A DNA stretch of 64,000 bases from RDXT01 sp033765305 (GCA_033765305.1 JANRID010000018.1:255606-319605), one strand, 5' to 3'; numbered from the stretch's first letter, positions 1 to 9,292 are shown. Notes: generated by a model from the sequence alone, not told the origin. Numbers and translations are program-made.

Positions 1-1
1 C

Positions 2-175
2 ACGCCCGATGACCCGGCAAAGGTGGAGATCCGGCTGCTCTACGTCTGGGAGCCGGAGGCCGCCCGGCCCCGCCTGGTGGTGAACCTCGCCCGCCTGAGC
101 AAGGGCCTGATGATCGGCGTGCGCTACAACAAGGACCGCGAGTGGGTCGGCGGCAGCGTGTGCTTCTTCGAGTAA
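2..175 (+). CDS. C-terminal fragment of an unrecognised protein
   Basis: An open frame enters from the left edge and ends at TAA (173-175), giving the last 57 residues of a protein. The tail is hydrophilic with Arg and Lys residues and ends VGGSVCFFE. No family is recognisable from so short a piece. It ends 8 nt before the convergent lipoprotein gene. High third-position GC and an uninterrupted frame up to the edge support real coding. Confidence 0.45.
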   Translation, partial: TPDDPAKVEIRLLYVWEPEAARPRLVVNLARLSKGLMIGVRYNKDREWVGGSVCFFE

Positions 176-182
176 GGATGCC

Positions 183-1370
183 TTAGTTGAAGTCGGTGGT
201 GAGCTTGAAGCGCAGCACGCGCCCATTGCCGGCATCGGCCACATACACAATCCGCTCCAGGTAGGCGACGCCCCGAGGCTCGCGGAACTGCGTGAGGCCC
301 TGCCCCGTGCCTCCGAACGACACGCGCACAGCGCGGGTCGAACGCGAGCCCGCAGGCGGGCGCACCCCTTCCAGCCCTTCGGCATTGAACTGGTAGAGCG
401 AATCGCGCGCCGCATCCACGACGAACAGGTAATTCGTCCCGTCGCCGCTGTAGGTCAGATCTGCCGGATCGGTGAAGCGGTTGGGGGTGTAGAGGAATCC
501 GTCGGCGCGGCTGGTATCGGCAGAGAACAGATTGGATACAACATAGCTGGCGCCAAACTCCGACTCGTCGAAGCGCACCACCTGCACGCGGAGCTGCAGG
601 GCTTCTGAGCGGGAGGCAAAGGCGAAATCGCCGCGGCGGTTCACCGCCGGGCTCTGCGGCGGCTGCGCCAGGCCGGCAATTGCCGACGGCGCACGGAAAT
701 AGTCCGTAAACTCGCCCAGGCTGGTGCTGGCTACCACCGGCGAACTGAACTGGTCATCGGCATTGAAGCGCAGGACGGCATCGTCCGGCCCGCCGAACTG
801 GTTGGGGCTGTTGGACGGGCCGGTACGGGTGAGGTAGTAGCGGTTGTCGGCCAGCGGCGCAATGCCGGTAAAGCGCACCTGCTCGTCGGCACCGCTGGGC
901 GTCGCCGACTTGAAGTAGAACGGATGCACCAGCTTGCGGGTCACCCGCGCGTTCGCGAGGCCGTAGGTGCCGGTTTTGTTGAGGTCGATGCGGTAGAGCG
1001 CTGCCAGGCGGCGGGGAATGCCGTTGATGACCGTATCGGCATGGCCTGCGGCGAGCAGGTCCAGCCGCCGGTCCTGGGCAATGGCCGTCAGGCCCGGCAC
1101 CGGAAACCGCCCCAACTCGCGCCCGGCCTGGTCCAGGGCCACGACTTCCTCTGTGCCCGCATCCGCCACATAGATCAGCTCATCCCAGCCGGCGATGACA
1201 TCTACCGGCCTGCTGAACGTCCACACCGGCTGGATGGGCACGTAGGCCACCGTGCGGTTGTCGTAGACCGGCTCGCCGAGGAAATCCGTCGGGGTTTTGA
1301 CGCCGAAAAAGCCCTCGCAGCCGCTCAGCAGCAGCGCCAGGGGCAGCAGAAAAAACGCAGTGCGGCACAT
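183..1370 (-). CDS. Lipoprotein with NHL-type beta-propeller repeats
   Basis: A 395-residue protein with an N-terminal lipoprotein signal peptide: a hydrophobic stretch ending in the lipobox LLLSGC, so it is probably lipidated at Cys18 and sits in the envelope. Blade-like repeats are visible near the N-terminus (DELIYVADAGTEEVVALD) and at the C-terminus (ERIVYVADAGNGRVLRFKL). These match the NHL/SMP-30-like propeller pattern, in which each blade has a 'VADAGNGRV' strand turn. The middle has further weaker repeats. No catalytic residues are evident; a binding or scaffold role is an inference. It starts 12 nt after recR on the same strand and is probably cotranscribed with recR and ddl. Confidence 0.75.
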   Translation of the reverse strand: MCRTAFFLLPLALLLSGCEGFFGVKTPTDFLGEPVYDNRTVAYVPIQPVWTFSRPVDVIAGWDELIYVADAGTEEVVALDQAGRELGRFPVPGLTAIAQDRRLDLLAAGHADTVINGIPRRLAALYRIDLNKTGTYGLANARVTRKLVHPFYFKSATPSGADEQVRFTGIAPLADNRYYLTRTGPSNSPNQFGGPDDAVLRFNADDQFSSPVVASTSLGEFTDYFRAPSAIAGLAQPPQSPAVNRRGDFAFASRSEALQLRVQVVRFDESEFGASYVVSNLFSADTSRADGFLYTPNRFTDPADLTYSGDGTNYLFVVDAARDSLYQFNAEGLEGVRPPAGSRSTRAVRVSFGGTGQGLTQFREPRGVAYLERIVYVADAGNGRVLRFKLTTDFN

Positions 1371-1382
1371 GGGTCGGAAGGC

Positions 1383-1997
1383 TTATTCGCCCGGCAGGGC
1401 CAGGCGGGTTCGGTTCATGAGGGAACGGGCCAGGGTGACTTCGTCGGTGAATTCAAGGTCGATGCCGATGGGGATGCCCCGCGCGATGGACGAGAGCTGC
1501 ACCCCGAGCGGCGCCAGTTTTTTGCTCAGGAAAAAGGAGGTCGTATCGCCTTCGATATTGGCGCTGAAGGCGAAAATGATCTCCTGGATCTGCTCCGTGC
1601 GCACCCGCTCCAGCAGCGGCTCGATGTGCAGCATTGAAGGGCCGATGCCCTGCAGCGGATTGATCAGGCCGCCGAGCACGTGGTAGCGCCCGTTGAACTG
1701 ATGGGTATTTTCGAGGGCCATCACATCCTTGGCATCCTCCACCACGCAGACCGTGCGGTGATCCCGCCGGGGATTTGCGCAGATTTTGCAGATTTCGCCG
1801 TCGGAGAGGTTGTAGCACTGCTTGCAGTAGCGCACGTTGCGGCGCAGGCCGATGATGGACTCGCCGAGGCGGGCCGCATCGTCCTCGGACTGCTTGAGGA
1901 TATGAAGCGCGAGGCGCAGCGCCGTCTTCCGGCCGATGCCCGGCAGGCTGGCCAGCTCATTCACTGCATCTTCGATCCGTTTCGAGGGGTACTCCAT
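1383..1997 (-). CDS. recR: Recombination protein RecR
   Basis: A 204-residue protein, the usual RecR length. In order it shows a helix-hairpin-helix (LPGIGRKTALRLALHIL, about 18-34), a four-cysteine zinc site (C58, C61, C70, C73), and a Toprim domain beginning VCVVEDAKDVMALE with the conserved YHVLGGLINPLQGIGP segment. In the family, RecR works with RecO (and RecF) to load RecA on gapped DNA. It follows ddl by about 50 nt and precedes the NHL lipoprotein, so the three minus-strand genes probably form one unit. Confidence 0.96.
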   Translation of the reverse strand: MEYPSKRIEDAVNELASLPGIGRKTALRLALHILKQSEDDAARLGESIIGLRRNVRYCKQCYNLSDGEICKICANPRRDHRTVCVVEDAKDVMALENTHQFNGRYHVLGGLINPLQGIGPSMLHIEPLLERVRTEQIQEIIFAFSANIEGDTTSFFLSKKLAPLGVQLSSIARGIPIGIDLEFTDEVTLARSLMNRTRLALPGE

Positions 1998-2048
1998 GGG
2001 CGGCTCCGCTACTTCGGCCCGAAAGTACGAAAAAGACGCGGATACCGG

Positions 2049-3134
2049 TCAGTGGCGGCTCGTTTTCAGCGCAGCTTCCTGCCGGGCCCGGTCCAGGGCC
2101 AGCGCCACCAGGTGATCGAGCAGTTCGCCGTAGCCGATGCCGGCAGCTTCCCAGAGCTTGGGGTACATGCTGATGCTGGTAAAGCCCGGCAGGGTATTGA
2201 CCTCGTTCACATACACGCGCCCGTCTTCGCAGCAGAACATATCCACCCGCGCCATGCCTTCGCAGCCCAGCACCCGGTAGGCATCGTGGGCTACCAGCCG
2301 GAGCTTGGCAAGCAGCTCCGCGTCGAGACCCGCCGCCGGGATCTGCACCTCGGCTGCCGTCGCGCTGATGTATTTGGAATCGTAGTCGTAGAATCCTTCC
2401 CCCATCACCACCTCGCCTACCCCCGTGGTCTCCGCGATGGCATTGCCCATCACGGCGCATTCCAGCTCCCGGCCTTCGATGAAGCTTTCGACGAGGATTT
2501 TCCGGTCGTAGCGGAAGGCCTCGGCCACCGCCTCGCGGAAACGCTGCACATCCGAAGCTTTGCGCACCCCGACGGAGGAGCCCATGTTGGCGGGCTTGAT
2601 GAAGAGCGGCAGGCCGAGCTGGTTGACGACGGCAGCATAATCGATGGAAGCGGCCTCGTGCGCATGAAAGCACAGGTAATCCGCCACCAGCAGATCCGCG
2701 TCGCGGAGCAGGCGCTTCGTCACATCCTTATCCATGCACACTGCCGAGCCCAGCACGCCAGGCCCCACAAAGGGCAGGCCCAGGAGGCGCAGCAGGCCTT
2801 GCAGGGAGCCGTCTTCGCCGGTGGGGCCGTGCACGATGGGAAATACCGCATCCAGGCGCGGAAAACCAGGCGATCCGTCCGCATAGCGGACCGGTTCCGG
2901 CGTGCCGGGTGCCAGGATCAGCGCCTGCCCGAAGCTTCCGTCCACCACCGGATGCGCGTGCAGGTCTTCGGAGCGCACCGCATGCCAGCCGCCGGACGTG
3001 CTGACGCCGATGAGCGCCACGCGGTAGCGGTCCGGATCGAGCGCGGCGAAAATGTTGCGCGCGGAGCGCACAGAAACCTCGTGTTCGGGCGAAGCGCCCC
3101 CGTAGATCAGACCGAGGGAAATCGGAGCAGCCAT
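2049..3134 (-). CDS. ddl: D-alanine--D-alanine ligase
   Basis: Cytoplasmic ATP-grasp ligase that joins two D-Ala residues for peptidoglycan precursors. The start at 3134 (MAAPISLGLIYGG) is chosen over an upstream ATG because family homology begins at LGLIYGG; the frame upstream is low-complexity and overlaps the promoter. Features seen: SPEHEVSVRSARN at the N-terminus, the HGPTGEDGSLQG loop, PFVGPGVLGSAVCMDK, the ATP-grasp segment FIKPANMGSSVGV, and the C-terminal metal-binding run VNEVNTLPGFTSISMYPKLW. Length is 361 residues, normal for the family. A TAnnTTTG box lies 18 nt upstream. Confidence 0.96.
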   Translation of the reverse strand: MAAPISLGLIYGGASPEHEVSVRSARNIFAALDPDRYRVALIGVSTSGGWHAVRSEDLHAHPVVDGSFGQALILAPGTPEPVRYADGSPGFPRLDAVFPIVHGPTGEDGSLQGLLRLLGLPFVGPGVLGSAVCMDKDVTKRLLRDADLLVADYLCFHAHEAASIDYAAVVNQLGLPLFIKPANMGSSVGVRKASDVQRFREAVAEAFRYDRKILVESFIEGRELECAVMGNAIAETTGVGEVVMGEGFYDYDSKYISATAAEVQIPAAGLDAELLAKLRLVAHDAYRVLGCEGMARVDMFCCEDGRVYVNEVNTLPGFTSISMYPKLWEAAGIGYGELLDHLVALALDRARQEAALKTSRH

Positions 3135-3151
3135 CTGTTGGGATTGTGGGG

Positions 3152-3159
3152 CAAAGGTA
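3152..3159 (-). promoter_or_regulatory. Bacteroidota-type -7 box for ddl
   Basis: On the minus strand this reads TACCTTTG, a perfect match to the Bacteroidota -7 consensus TAnnTTTG, 18 nt before the ddl start. No clear -33 TTG is seen at the expected distance. Confidence 0.6.
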
Positions 3160-3319
3160 GTGAAAATGGGGCATCGGACGGCAGCCGGAGCCCGCATACT
3201 TGCTGCGGGGCACCGGGCAGGCAGTGCAGCCCGCTGCTCTGCGGCGGAATCTTACATCCCGGCGGCCAGGCGGGGGCTTTTCGCTATATTGCTCCGGGCC
3301 CTACAACCGTTGTGTGTGC

Positions 3320-5266
3320 ATGAAACTCCGTCTGATTCTGACTGCCTGCCTGCTGGGCTGGATTGCCCTGGCCAGCGCCCAGCCTGCAAAACCTGCCGAC
3401 TACGGCATCAAGTCGAAGAAAGCGCTTGCGCTGTACCAGGAAGGCCAGCGGCTGGCCGCTGTGCGCGACCGTTCGGGAGCCGTCTCGCTGTACAAAGCCG
3501 CCATCGATCTGGAGCCGGAGTTTGCGCATGCCCACTTTGAATGGGGGGTAAACGCCTGGGTGATCCAGAAATACGAGGAGGCGGCCGAGCATCTGCGGAA
3601 AGCCTATGAGCTGAACGGCGCGGCCTTCCGCGGCATCGAGTACTACCTGGGCGAATCGCTGTTCCTGACCGGCGACTACGCCGGCGCGGCGCCGGTGCTG
3701 GAAGCCTTCGTGAGCGGCGGCATCGGCCGGCAGGAGGAGCAGCAGCGCGCAGCGCGCGACCTGCGCCATGCCCGCTTTGCCGCTGAAGCAGTGCAGCGCC
3801 CGGTGGACTTTTCCCCCCGCAACCTGGGCGGCGCCGTCAATACCCAGCGCCACGAGTACCTCCCGCAGCTGACCGCCGACAACCAGATGCTGCTGTTCAC
3901 CTCGCCCCGGCCCGAAAGCGTCGGCGGCTATATCCCGTCCATGCGGGATTATTCGGAGGACTTTTACTATGCCGTCTGGCAGGATACCGGCTGGTCGGAG
4001 GCCCGCAACCTGGGCGGTCCGATCAACACCCCCGACAACGAGGGCGCAGGCTCGCTGACCCAGGACGGGCGGATGCTGTTCTTCGCCGCCTGCGAGCGCA
4101 GCGACGGCCTGGGCAGTTGCGACCTGTACGTGTCCGAGCGTTCGGGCGACCGCTGGAGTGCGCCGCGCAACCTCGGCCCGGCTGTCAACAGCCGTTCCTG
4201 GGAGTCGCAGCCCTGCCTGTCGGCCGACGGGCGCACGCTGTATTTCTGCTCGGCCCGGCCCGGCGGCCTCGGCGGCCACGACATCTGGCACAGCCGGCTC
4301 GTGGACGGCGAGTGGACCGAGGCGCAGCCCCTGCCGGCCCCCGTCAATTCGCCCGGCAATGAGTATTCGCCCTTCATCCACGCCGACGGGCATACCCTCT
4401 ATTTCTCCTCCGACTACCACCCCGGTTTCGGGCGGCGGGACCTCTTCCTGAGCCGCCGGGACGAAGCCGGCGCCTGGAGCGAGCCGCAGAACCTCGGCTA
4501 CCCGCTCAATACCGTCTCCGACGAGGGCAATATCTTCCTGGCCGCCAGCGGGCGCAAGGCCCTCATCAACTCCGACCGGCCCGGCGGCCTGGGCCTCACA
4601 GACCTGTACGAATTCGAGACCGATCCGGGCATCCGGCCCGATCCGGCAACCTTCCTGCGCGGGCTGGTGCGCGACAGCATCAGCCGGCGGCCGCTGGAGG
4701 CCGTCATTCAGCTCGTGGACGTGGAGCGGGGCGACACCATCCGCCAGCTGCCCTCCGATGCGGTCACAGGCCGCTTCCTCATGAGCCTGCCCCTGGAGCG
4801 CAACTACGCCGCCTTCGTGTCGGCGCCGGGCTATTTCTTCGCCAGCAAGCGCTTTTCCCTCAAAGGCGCCGGCCAGGAGACCTTTTTCGACCTCACCATC
4901 GACCTGCAGCCCATCCGCAAAGGCATTCAGGTGGTGCTGAACAATCTCTTCTTCGAGTCGGGCCGGTTTGAACTGCAGGAAACCTCGCGGCCCGAGCTGG
5001 AAACACTCCTGGGATTCCTCCAGGACAATCCCCGCCTGCGCATCGAGATCCAGGGGCATACGGACAATGTAGGCTCGGAGCAGGACAATCAGCTGCTGAG
5101 CGCCCGCCGGGCCGAAGCCGTGCGGAGCTGGCTGGTGGAGCGGGGCATCGAGGCGGCGCGGATCACCGCAGCCGGATACGGCGAATCCCGGCCCGTAGCC
5201 GACAATGAAACCGAGGCAGGCCGGGCGCAGAACCGGCGGACCGAGTTCAAAGTCCTCGCCAACTGA
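3320..5266 (+). CDS. PorE-like TPR/beta-propeller/OmpA envelope protein
   Basis: A 648-residue exported protein; the start MKLRLILTACLLGW is chosen because it begins a clear signal peptide cleaved near ASAQP. Domain order: TPR helices (about 30-150), five PD40-type propeller blades (for example SADGRTLYFCSARPGGLGG and HADGHTLYFSSDYHPGFGR, about 170-430), a carboxypeptidase-regulatory-like beta domain (about 450-530), and a C-terminal OmpA peptidoglycan-binding domain with IEIQGHTDNVGS and NRRTEFKV. This is the architecture of PorE of the Bacteroidota type IX secretion system. PorE is a lipoprotein, whereas no lipobox cysteine is seen here. Several paralogues of this architecture exist per genome, so a T9SS role is not proven. 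Confidence 0.85.
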   Translation: MKLRLILTACLLGWIALASAQPAKPADYGIKSKKALALYQEGQRLAAVRDRSGAVSLYKAAIDLEPEFAHAHFEWGVNAWVIQKYEEAAEHLRKAYELNGAAFRGIEYYLGESLFLTGDYAGAAPVLEAFVSGGIGRQEEQQRAARDLRHARFAAEAVQRPVDFSPRNLGGAVNTQRHEYLPQLTADNQMLLFTSPRPESVGGYIPSMRDYSEDFYYAVWQDTGWSEARNLGGPINTPDNEGAGSLTQDGRMLFFAACERSDGLGSCDLYVSERSGDRWSAPRNLGPAVNSRSWESQPCLSADGRTLYFCSARPGGLGGHDIWHSRLVDGEWTEAQPLPAPVNSPGNEYSPFIHADGHTLYFSSDYHPGFGRRDLFLSRRDEAGAWSEPQNLGYPLNTVSDEGNIFLAASGRKALINSDRPGGLGLTDLYEFETDPGIRPDPATFLRGLVRDSISRRPLEAVIQLVDVERGDTIRQLPSDAVTGRFLMSLPLERNYAAFVSAPGYFFASKRFSLKGAGQETFFDLTIDLQPIRKGIQVVLNNLFFESGRFELQETSRPELETLLGFLQDNPRLRIEIQGHTDNVGSEQDNQLLSARRAEAVRSWLVERGIEAARITAAGYGESRPVADNETEAGRAQNRRTEFKVLAN

Positions 5267-5285
5267 ATCCGCAGGCCGGATATGG

Positions 5286-5320
5286 AAAAGGGCTGCCCAA
5301 AATCCGGGCAGCCCTGTTTA
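5286..5320. terminator. Bidirectional intrinsic terminator
   Basis: A perfect 9-bp stem, GGGCTGCCC (5290-5298) with GGGCAGCCC (5306-5314), and a 7-nt loop, flanked by AAAA on the left and TGTTTA on the right. It sits between two convergent genes and can serve both. Confidence 0.8.
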
Positions 5321-5338
5321 ATTCAGACTGGAGCGTGA

Positions 5339-5758
5339 TCAGAACGTTTCCATCTTCAGCTGCTCCAGTTCGTGCTCCAGATCGCGGACCCAGAACTCGT
5401 CCTCGGTCAGGCGCAGGATGATGTACTCCTGCGTGCCGAAGAGGCCGCCGAGATTGATCGTGAGGCGATCGTCGGACTCGGTCAGTTCCCAGGTGCCGTT
5501 CAGGTTGGCGCTGATGCTGCCCAGATTATAGGTCAGCTGGGCCGTGCTGTCGAGGGAAAAGGTAAACTTCCAGCTCGAAAACTCGTCCGACACGTCTTTC
5601 CCGTCCTCATCGGTGGCACTGACCACCTTCCAGGTGTTGGCGACGCGGTCCTCGCGCGAACGCAGGCTCAGGATAGGCCCTTCTTCATACTTGCATCCGC
5701 CGAGCAGGATTCCCGCCGCTGCGAGGAGGATCATTACCAGATACTTCATACAACTCAT
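5339..5758 (-). CDS. Small lipocalin-like lipoprotein
   Basis: A 139-residue protein with a lipoprotein signal (AAAGILLGGC, then KYEEGP). The mature part has the pattern of Bacteroidota lipocalin-like/DUF5004-type lipoproteins: an N-terminal 'NTWKVVSATDEDGKDVS' motif, beta strands alternating with Gly/Asn turns (TWELTESDDRLTIN), and 'EYIILRLTEDEFWVRDLE' near the end. The function of such proteins is unknown. The start may be the ATG at 5758 or the one at 5749 (MKYLVM); both give a full signal peptide. A TATATTTT element (plus-strand 5778-5785) lies about 20 nt upstream. Confidence 0.8.
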   Translation of the reverse strand: MSCMKYLVMILLAAAGILLGGCKYEEGPILSLRSREDRVANTWKVVSATDEDGKDVSDEFSSWKFTFSLDSTAQLTYNLGSISANLNGTWELTESDDRLTINLGGLFGTQEYIILRLTEDEFWVRDLEHELEQLKMETF

Positions 5759-6187
5759 TGGTGTCGTTTGGTTCGTGAAAATATAAGTTATAACGAAAGA
5801 CCCTCGTTTTTATTGAATGGCTGCACGCAAGCCTTCCGCAGCCGTTCGCGCAGCCATTTCAGCCGTTCGCGCAGCAGCTCCGGATACATGCAGCCCGCCA
5901 GGCCGCAGCGGCACAGGCTTTGATACGTCTGGGGAAACAACCATAAATCACCAGAGCAAAGCAACATCTGAATATTCGCAATACATCAAAATTTCAATTG
6001 AATGTACATTTAATTTATAATTAAAATCCATTCATCGGCTTATTATCGCCGCTCACTCTCCTGTTTCATCCATTAGCCGGACGGTTTCGCGCTTCGCCTG
6101 AAGCTGGCGTTATACTTGCTTCAATCTCAATGCGCTGCATGCCAACTGCATGTCCGGCGCGGAGCCCTATCCAGCTATCCAAACCCT
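5759..6187. other. AT-rich divergent intergenic region
   Basis: A 429-nt gap between divergent genes. Bases about 5940-6050 are sharply AT-rich against the GC-rich neighbourhood and hold no credible reading frame. On the minus strand TATATTTT (5778-5785) may serve the small lipoprotein. On the plus strand TTC (6086-6088) and TATACTTG (6111-6118), 22 nt apart, fit the Bacteroidota -33/-7 pattern with one mismatch and could serve the gene at 6188. Confidence 0.5.
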
Positions 6188-8062
6188 ATGCTGATTCTTG
6201 CACTTACTCGGAAGAAGGTCCTTGCCGGCGTCAGAACAAACGGCCATGAATTGACCCCGCTCGAACTGCCCGGCGCAGCCGACGGATCCCAGCCGCTCAG
6301 CCGCCAGATCGCGGCAGCGGTGGAGTCGGCGCGCGCCGCACTGGCGGAAGAACCTGGCCCGCTGCCGGTGGCAGTGGCCTTCGCGCCGGGCATCTCCGGC
6401 GAAAAGACCGACGCTGCCGACCTGAACTACGTATCGCGGCTCATCGAATCGTCCGAAGACGGCGCCAGCACCCTGCTGTTTGCGGAGCCGCTCACCCGCT
6501 CGCTTGTGCGCGGCCTGGCCGCTGATCCTGAGATGGAAGCCGAAGGCTGGCTCGTGCTCGATGCCCTGGACGGCGAGGTGAGTCTGTGCTATAGAAATAT
6601 CGCCCCTGCCCGGCTGAACGGCTCCATCCACGGCGGAGAAGCCATCCCGTATACCCGCATGCCGGATCTGAGCCCGGAAGGCATCCTGCGGTCCGTGCTC
6701 GACGAAGCGGCCGAGCAGCTCCGCCGCAGCGGCCTGCAGCCCGACGAGCACGAGCGCATGCTGCTTCAGCAGCAGCTGGCCGGCCATTGCAGGCCTGGCA
6801 GCGGCGCCTTTACCCTGGATCTGCGGCGCACGCAGGGCCCGGTCCGGATCCATGCCCGGATCGACATGCCGGAAGGCAGCTACGAGCGTGCGGTCATCCG
6901 CCGCGCGCAGGATCTGCGCCCCTACCTGGACAAAACCAAGCTGGACGGCATGGGCGTGCGCCATGTGCTGCTGGCCGGCGACTTTTTTGCGCGGCCGGCT
7001 GTGAGCGAATTCTTTGGCCGCGAGCTCGGCCTGGCTGATCTGCTGCCCGAAGCCGGCATCTGCACGGACGAGGCATGCGGACGGCAGATCCTGCAGGCGC
7101 TCTCCCAGACTGCTGCCGAGGTGCTGCGCGCACGGGAGGAAGCCGACCGCCGCCGCCGCGAAGAAGAGGCCCGCCGGCAGGCCATCGAGAAAGAGCTCCG
7201 CATCAAAACCGAACGGGACCAGGTGCTGCGCGACATCCAGCTGCTCTGCACCGACCCCGCGCGCCGGTCCGAGTACGAGGCCATGTTTGTGCCGCGCGGT
7301 GCCGCCGCCGAAATGCCGCGGGAAATTATCCTGTGGAATATCGACGAGGTCCTGCGCCAGCATCAGCTGCAGATGTCTTCGAGCCCCGTGGCTCCCTTTG
7401 TTCCCGTAACGCCGCCGGCTGCTGCTGCGGTGCCGCCGGCCGCGGTGCCCGCAGCCCAGCCTGCCGCAGCCCCTCCGGCACCGCAGCTTCCCTCGCTGCA
7501 GCAGCTGTTTGAGGTCAAGGGCGTGCTGCTGGACCGCGAGTTTTCCACCAAAAAAGTCCAGCCTGCCGACAATCCCCAGCAGATCCGCGTCATGCGCCTG
7601 CTGGACGCCGCCACCGCCGATGCCGACCGCTTCGCGCGCTTCGAGCGGCTGTATCAGAAAGAGCTGACCTACTACCAGGAGCTGAGCGACATCCACGAGG
7701 CAGCCGAGGGCAAATATTACCTCCGGGATTACATCCCCCGCAACACCCTCAAAGACTACGCAAAAAAAACCAGCCTGGAGAAAAAGCCCGCGCTCGACAA
7801 GCTGAGCAGCAAGGAAGTGGCCCTCATCCTGCAGGTCTTCGAAGAGGTGCGCAACCTGCCGGTGTCCCACGCCAACCTGAACGAGTTCAATATCCTGATC
7901 CTCCAGGAAGGGCTCATCCGCAAGAACATGAATATCCGGTTTGTAGGCTTCACCTCTGAAGATGCCTCCCCGGATGAAATGGAAATGAAGCTGCACACCA
8001 TGTTCGCCAACCTGATCGGCGCACGGGTGTACGAACAGCTCCGCCAGAAGCTGAACTTCTGA
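6188..8062 (+). CDS. Degenerate Hsp70/actin-fold-like protein with coiled coil
   Basis: A 624-residue protein not assignable to a named family. The start at 6188 (MLILALTRKKVLAGVR) is chosen because it begins a beta-strand pattern like the phosphate-1 region of actin/Hsp70 folds. LVLDALDGEVSLCYRN (about 122-137) resembles the phosphate-2 strand pair, and GVRHVLLAGDFFARPAVSEF (about 256-275) strongly resembles the Hsp70 adenosine motif 'VLLVGGSSRIP.V..L'. The canonical DLGT and GG residues are altered, so ATP hydrolysis is doubtful. A charged coiled coil (about 310-350), a Pro/Ala linker (about 405-450) and an alpha-helical C-terminal domain of about 170 residues follow. No signal peptide, so cytoplasmic. 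It lies 44 nt before the PKD-TonB gene, probably in one operon. Confidence 0.6.
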   Translation: MLILALTRKKVLAGVRTNGHELTPLELPGAADGSQPLSRQIAAAVESARAALAEEPGPLPVAVAFAPGISGEKTDAADLNYVSRLIESSEDGASTLLFAEPLTRSLVRGLAADPEMEAEGWLVLDALDGEVSLCYRNIAPARLNGSIHGGEAIPYTRMPDLSPEGILRSVLDEAAEQLRRSGLQPDEHERMLLQQQLAGHCRPGSGAFTLDLRRTQGPVRIHARIDMPEGSYERAVIRRAQDLRPYLDKTKLDGMGVRHVLLAGDFFARPAVSEFFGRELGLADLLPEAGICTDEACGRQILQALSQTAAEVLRAREEADRRRREEEARRQAIEKELRIKTERDQVLRDIQLLCTDPARRSEYEAMFVPRGAAAEMPREIILWNIDEVLRQHQLQMSSSPVAPFVPVTPPAAAAVPPAAVPAAQPAAAPPAPQLPSLQQLFEVKGVLLDREFSTKKVQPADNPQQIRVMRLLDAATADADRFARFERLYQKELTYYQELSDIHEAAEGKYYLRDYIPRNTLKDYAKKTSLEKKPALDKLSSKEVALILQVFEEVRNLPVSHANLNEFNILILQEGLIRKNMNIRFVGFTSEDASPDEMEMKLHTMFANLIGARVYEQLRQKLNF

Positions 8063-8106
8063 TATTCCCTTTCTGCGTGCTTCTCTTACCGTTCTGTCCT
8101 GTTTTT

Positions 8107-9291
8107 ATGAGCTCCAAACCCGCATTAGTCAACGATTACCTGCTCGAACTCCAGGCCCGCGAACGTACCCGCCAGCGCAACCGGCTGATGGTGGGCATCG
8201 CACTGGCCTCCGTGACCGGCATGGCCTTGCTGGTCCCCATGATGGTATCCAGCCGTGCCGAGGAAGGCATGCCGGTGTTCTCGTACGAGGAACTGAACCC
8301 CGACCGGGTAAAAGCCTATTTCACGGCGTCGCCGGGCGACCTGCTGCTGATGCGCAGCGCCAGCGGCCGGGTGGATACGCTGCGCTCGTACGAGGATTAT
8401 CTGTGGATGAATGCCAGCAATGTGCAGACCCTGGCAGCCGAGGTCAGCCTGCCGGAAGTCGGCGAGGCCGACAGCAGCCAGTTTGCGCAGTTCGCGGCTC
8501 AGCCTGCCGTGCTGAGCGAGGCGGCACCGGGGCAGCCGGCGCCGCAGGAGCAGGCCCGCCGGGGCTTCAGCTTCGTGGTGGACGGCGAGCTGCGGGTGGA
8601 TGAGCCGGTCACGTTCCGCATCACCAACTTCGATCCGGCCCTGACCTACGAACTGGATCTGGGCAACGGCGTGCGCCGCCGCGTGAGCCGCACCTACCGC
8701 TACACCTACCCCGCAGCCGGGGTCTTCCAGGTGGCGCTGGTGGTCAGCGGCCCCGATGTGCCCCGCGAGACCTTTGCCACCTCCAGCCTCTCCATTGCAG
8801 CCAAAAATGCCCCCGCAGCCGCAGAAGCCGCTCCCGTAGTGACGCCTGCGCAGCCGGCCGAACCGGCTCCGCTGCCAGTGCTGAGCCCGGTCAGCGCTGC
8901 GCCGGCACCCGCAGCCCCGCAGCCCGCCATTACCAGCTCGGCGGCACCCGCCGTATCGAGCCCTGTACGCCCCAATCAGCCTATGATCGCCCCAGCCGTC
9001 GAAGCGGCCTATCCCGGCGGACGGGATGCCCTCAACGCCTTTATCGCCCGCAGCCTGCGCTTCCCCTCCGGCGAGACCCGCGAGGGTTCGATGGGGGTTC
9101 GGTTTGTAGTGGATGCCGCAGGCCAGGTCTCCCAGCCGGCCTTCATCAACACGCTCGGACCTGCATATGAGCGCGAACTGATCCAGGTGCTCCGCCGCAT
9201 GCCGGCCTGGACGCCCGCCCGGCAGGACGGAATTCCCGTAGCCTCCTATCAGACGGTGCGCGTCCGCTTTGTGATGGCAGTGACCCCCTGA
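8107..9291 (+). CDS. Membrane-anchored PKD-TonB fusion protein
   Basis: A 394-residue protein: a basic N-terminus (RERTRQRNR), one transmembrane helix (about 23-42), a periplasmic stretch, a PKD-like beta domain (DEPVTFRITNFDPALTYELD to YPAAGVFQVALVVSG, about 155-225), a Pro/Ala-rich linker of about 70 residues, and a C-terminal TonB domain (YPGGRDALNAFIARSLRFP ... GVRFVVDAAGQVSQPAFI ... MPAWTPARQDGIPVASYQTV). In the family TonB couples the ExbBD proton-driven motor to outer-membrane receptors. The PKD module before the linker is unusual. No exbB or exbD is nearby; the partner gene is the Hsp70-like protein just upstream. The start at 8107 gives a short cytoplasmic tail, as expected for TonB. 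Confidence 0.75.
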   Translation: MSSKPALVNDYLLELQARERTRQRNRLMVGIALASVTGMALLVPMMVSSRAEEGMPVFSYEELNPDRVKAYFTASPGDLLLMRSASGRVDTLRSYEDYLWMNASNVQTLAAEVSLPEVGEADSSQFAQFAAQPAVLSEAAPGQPAPQEQARRGFSFVVDGELRVDEPVTFRITNFDPALTYELDLGNGVRRRVSRTYRYTYPAAGVFQVALVVSGPDVPRETFATSSLSIAAKNAPAAAEAAPVVTPAQPAEPAPLPVLSPVSAAPAPAAPQPAITSSAAPAVSSPVRPNQPMIAPAVEAAYPGGRDALNAFIARSLRFPSGETREGSMGVRFVVDAAGQVSQPAFINTLGPAYERELIQVLRRMPAWTPARQDGIPVASYQTVRVRFVMAVTP

Positions 9292-9292
9292 A

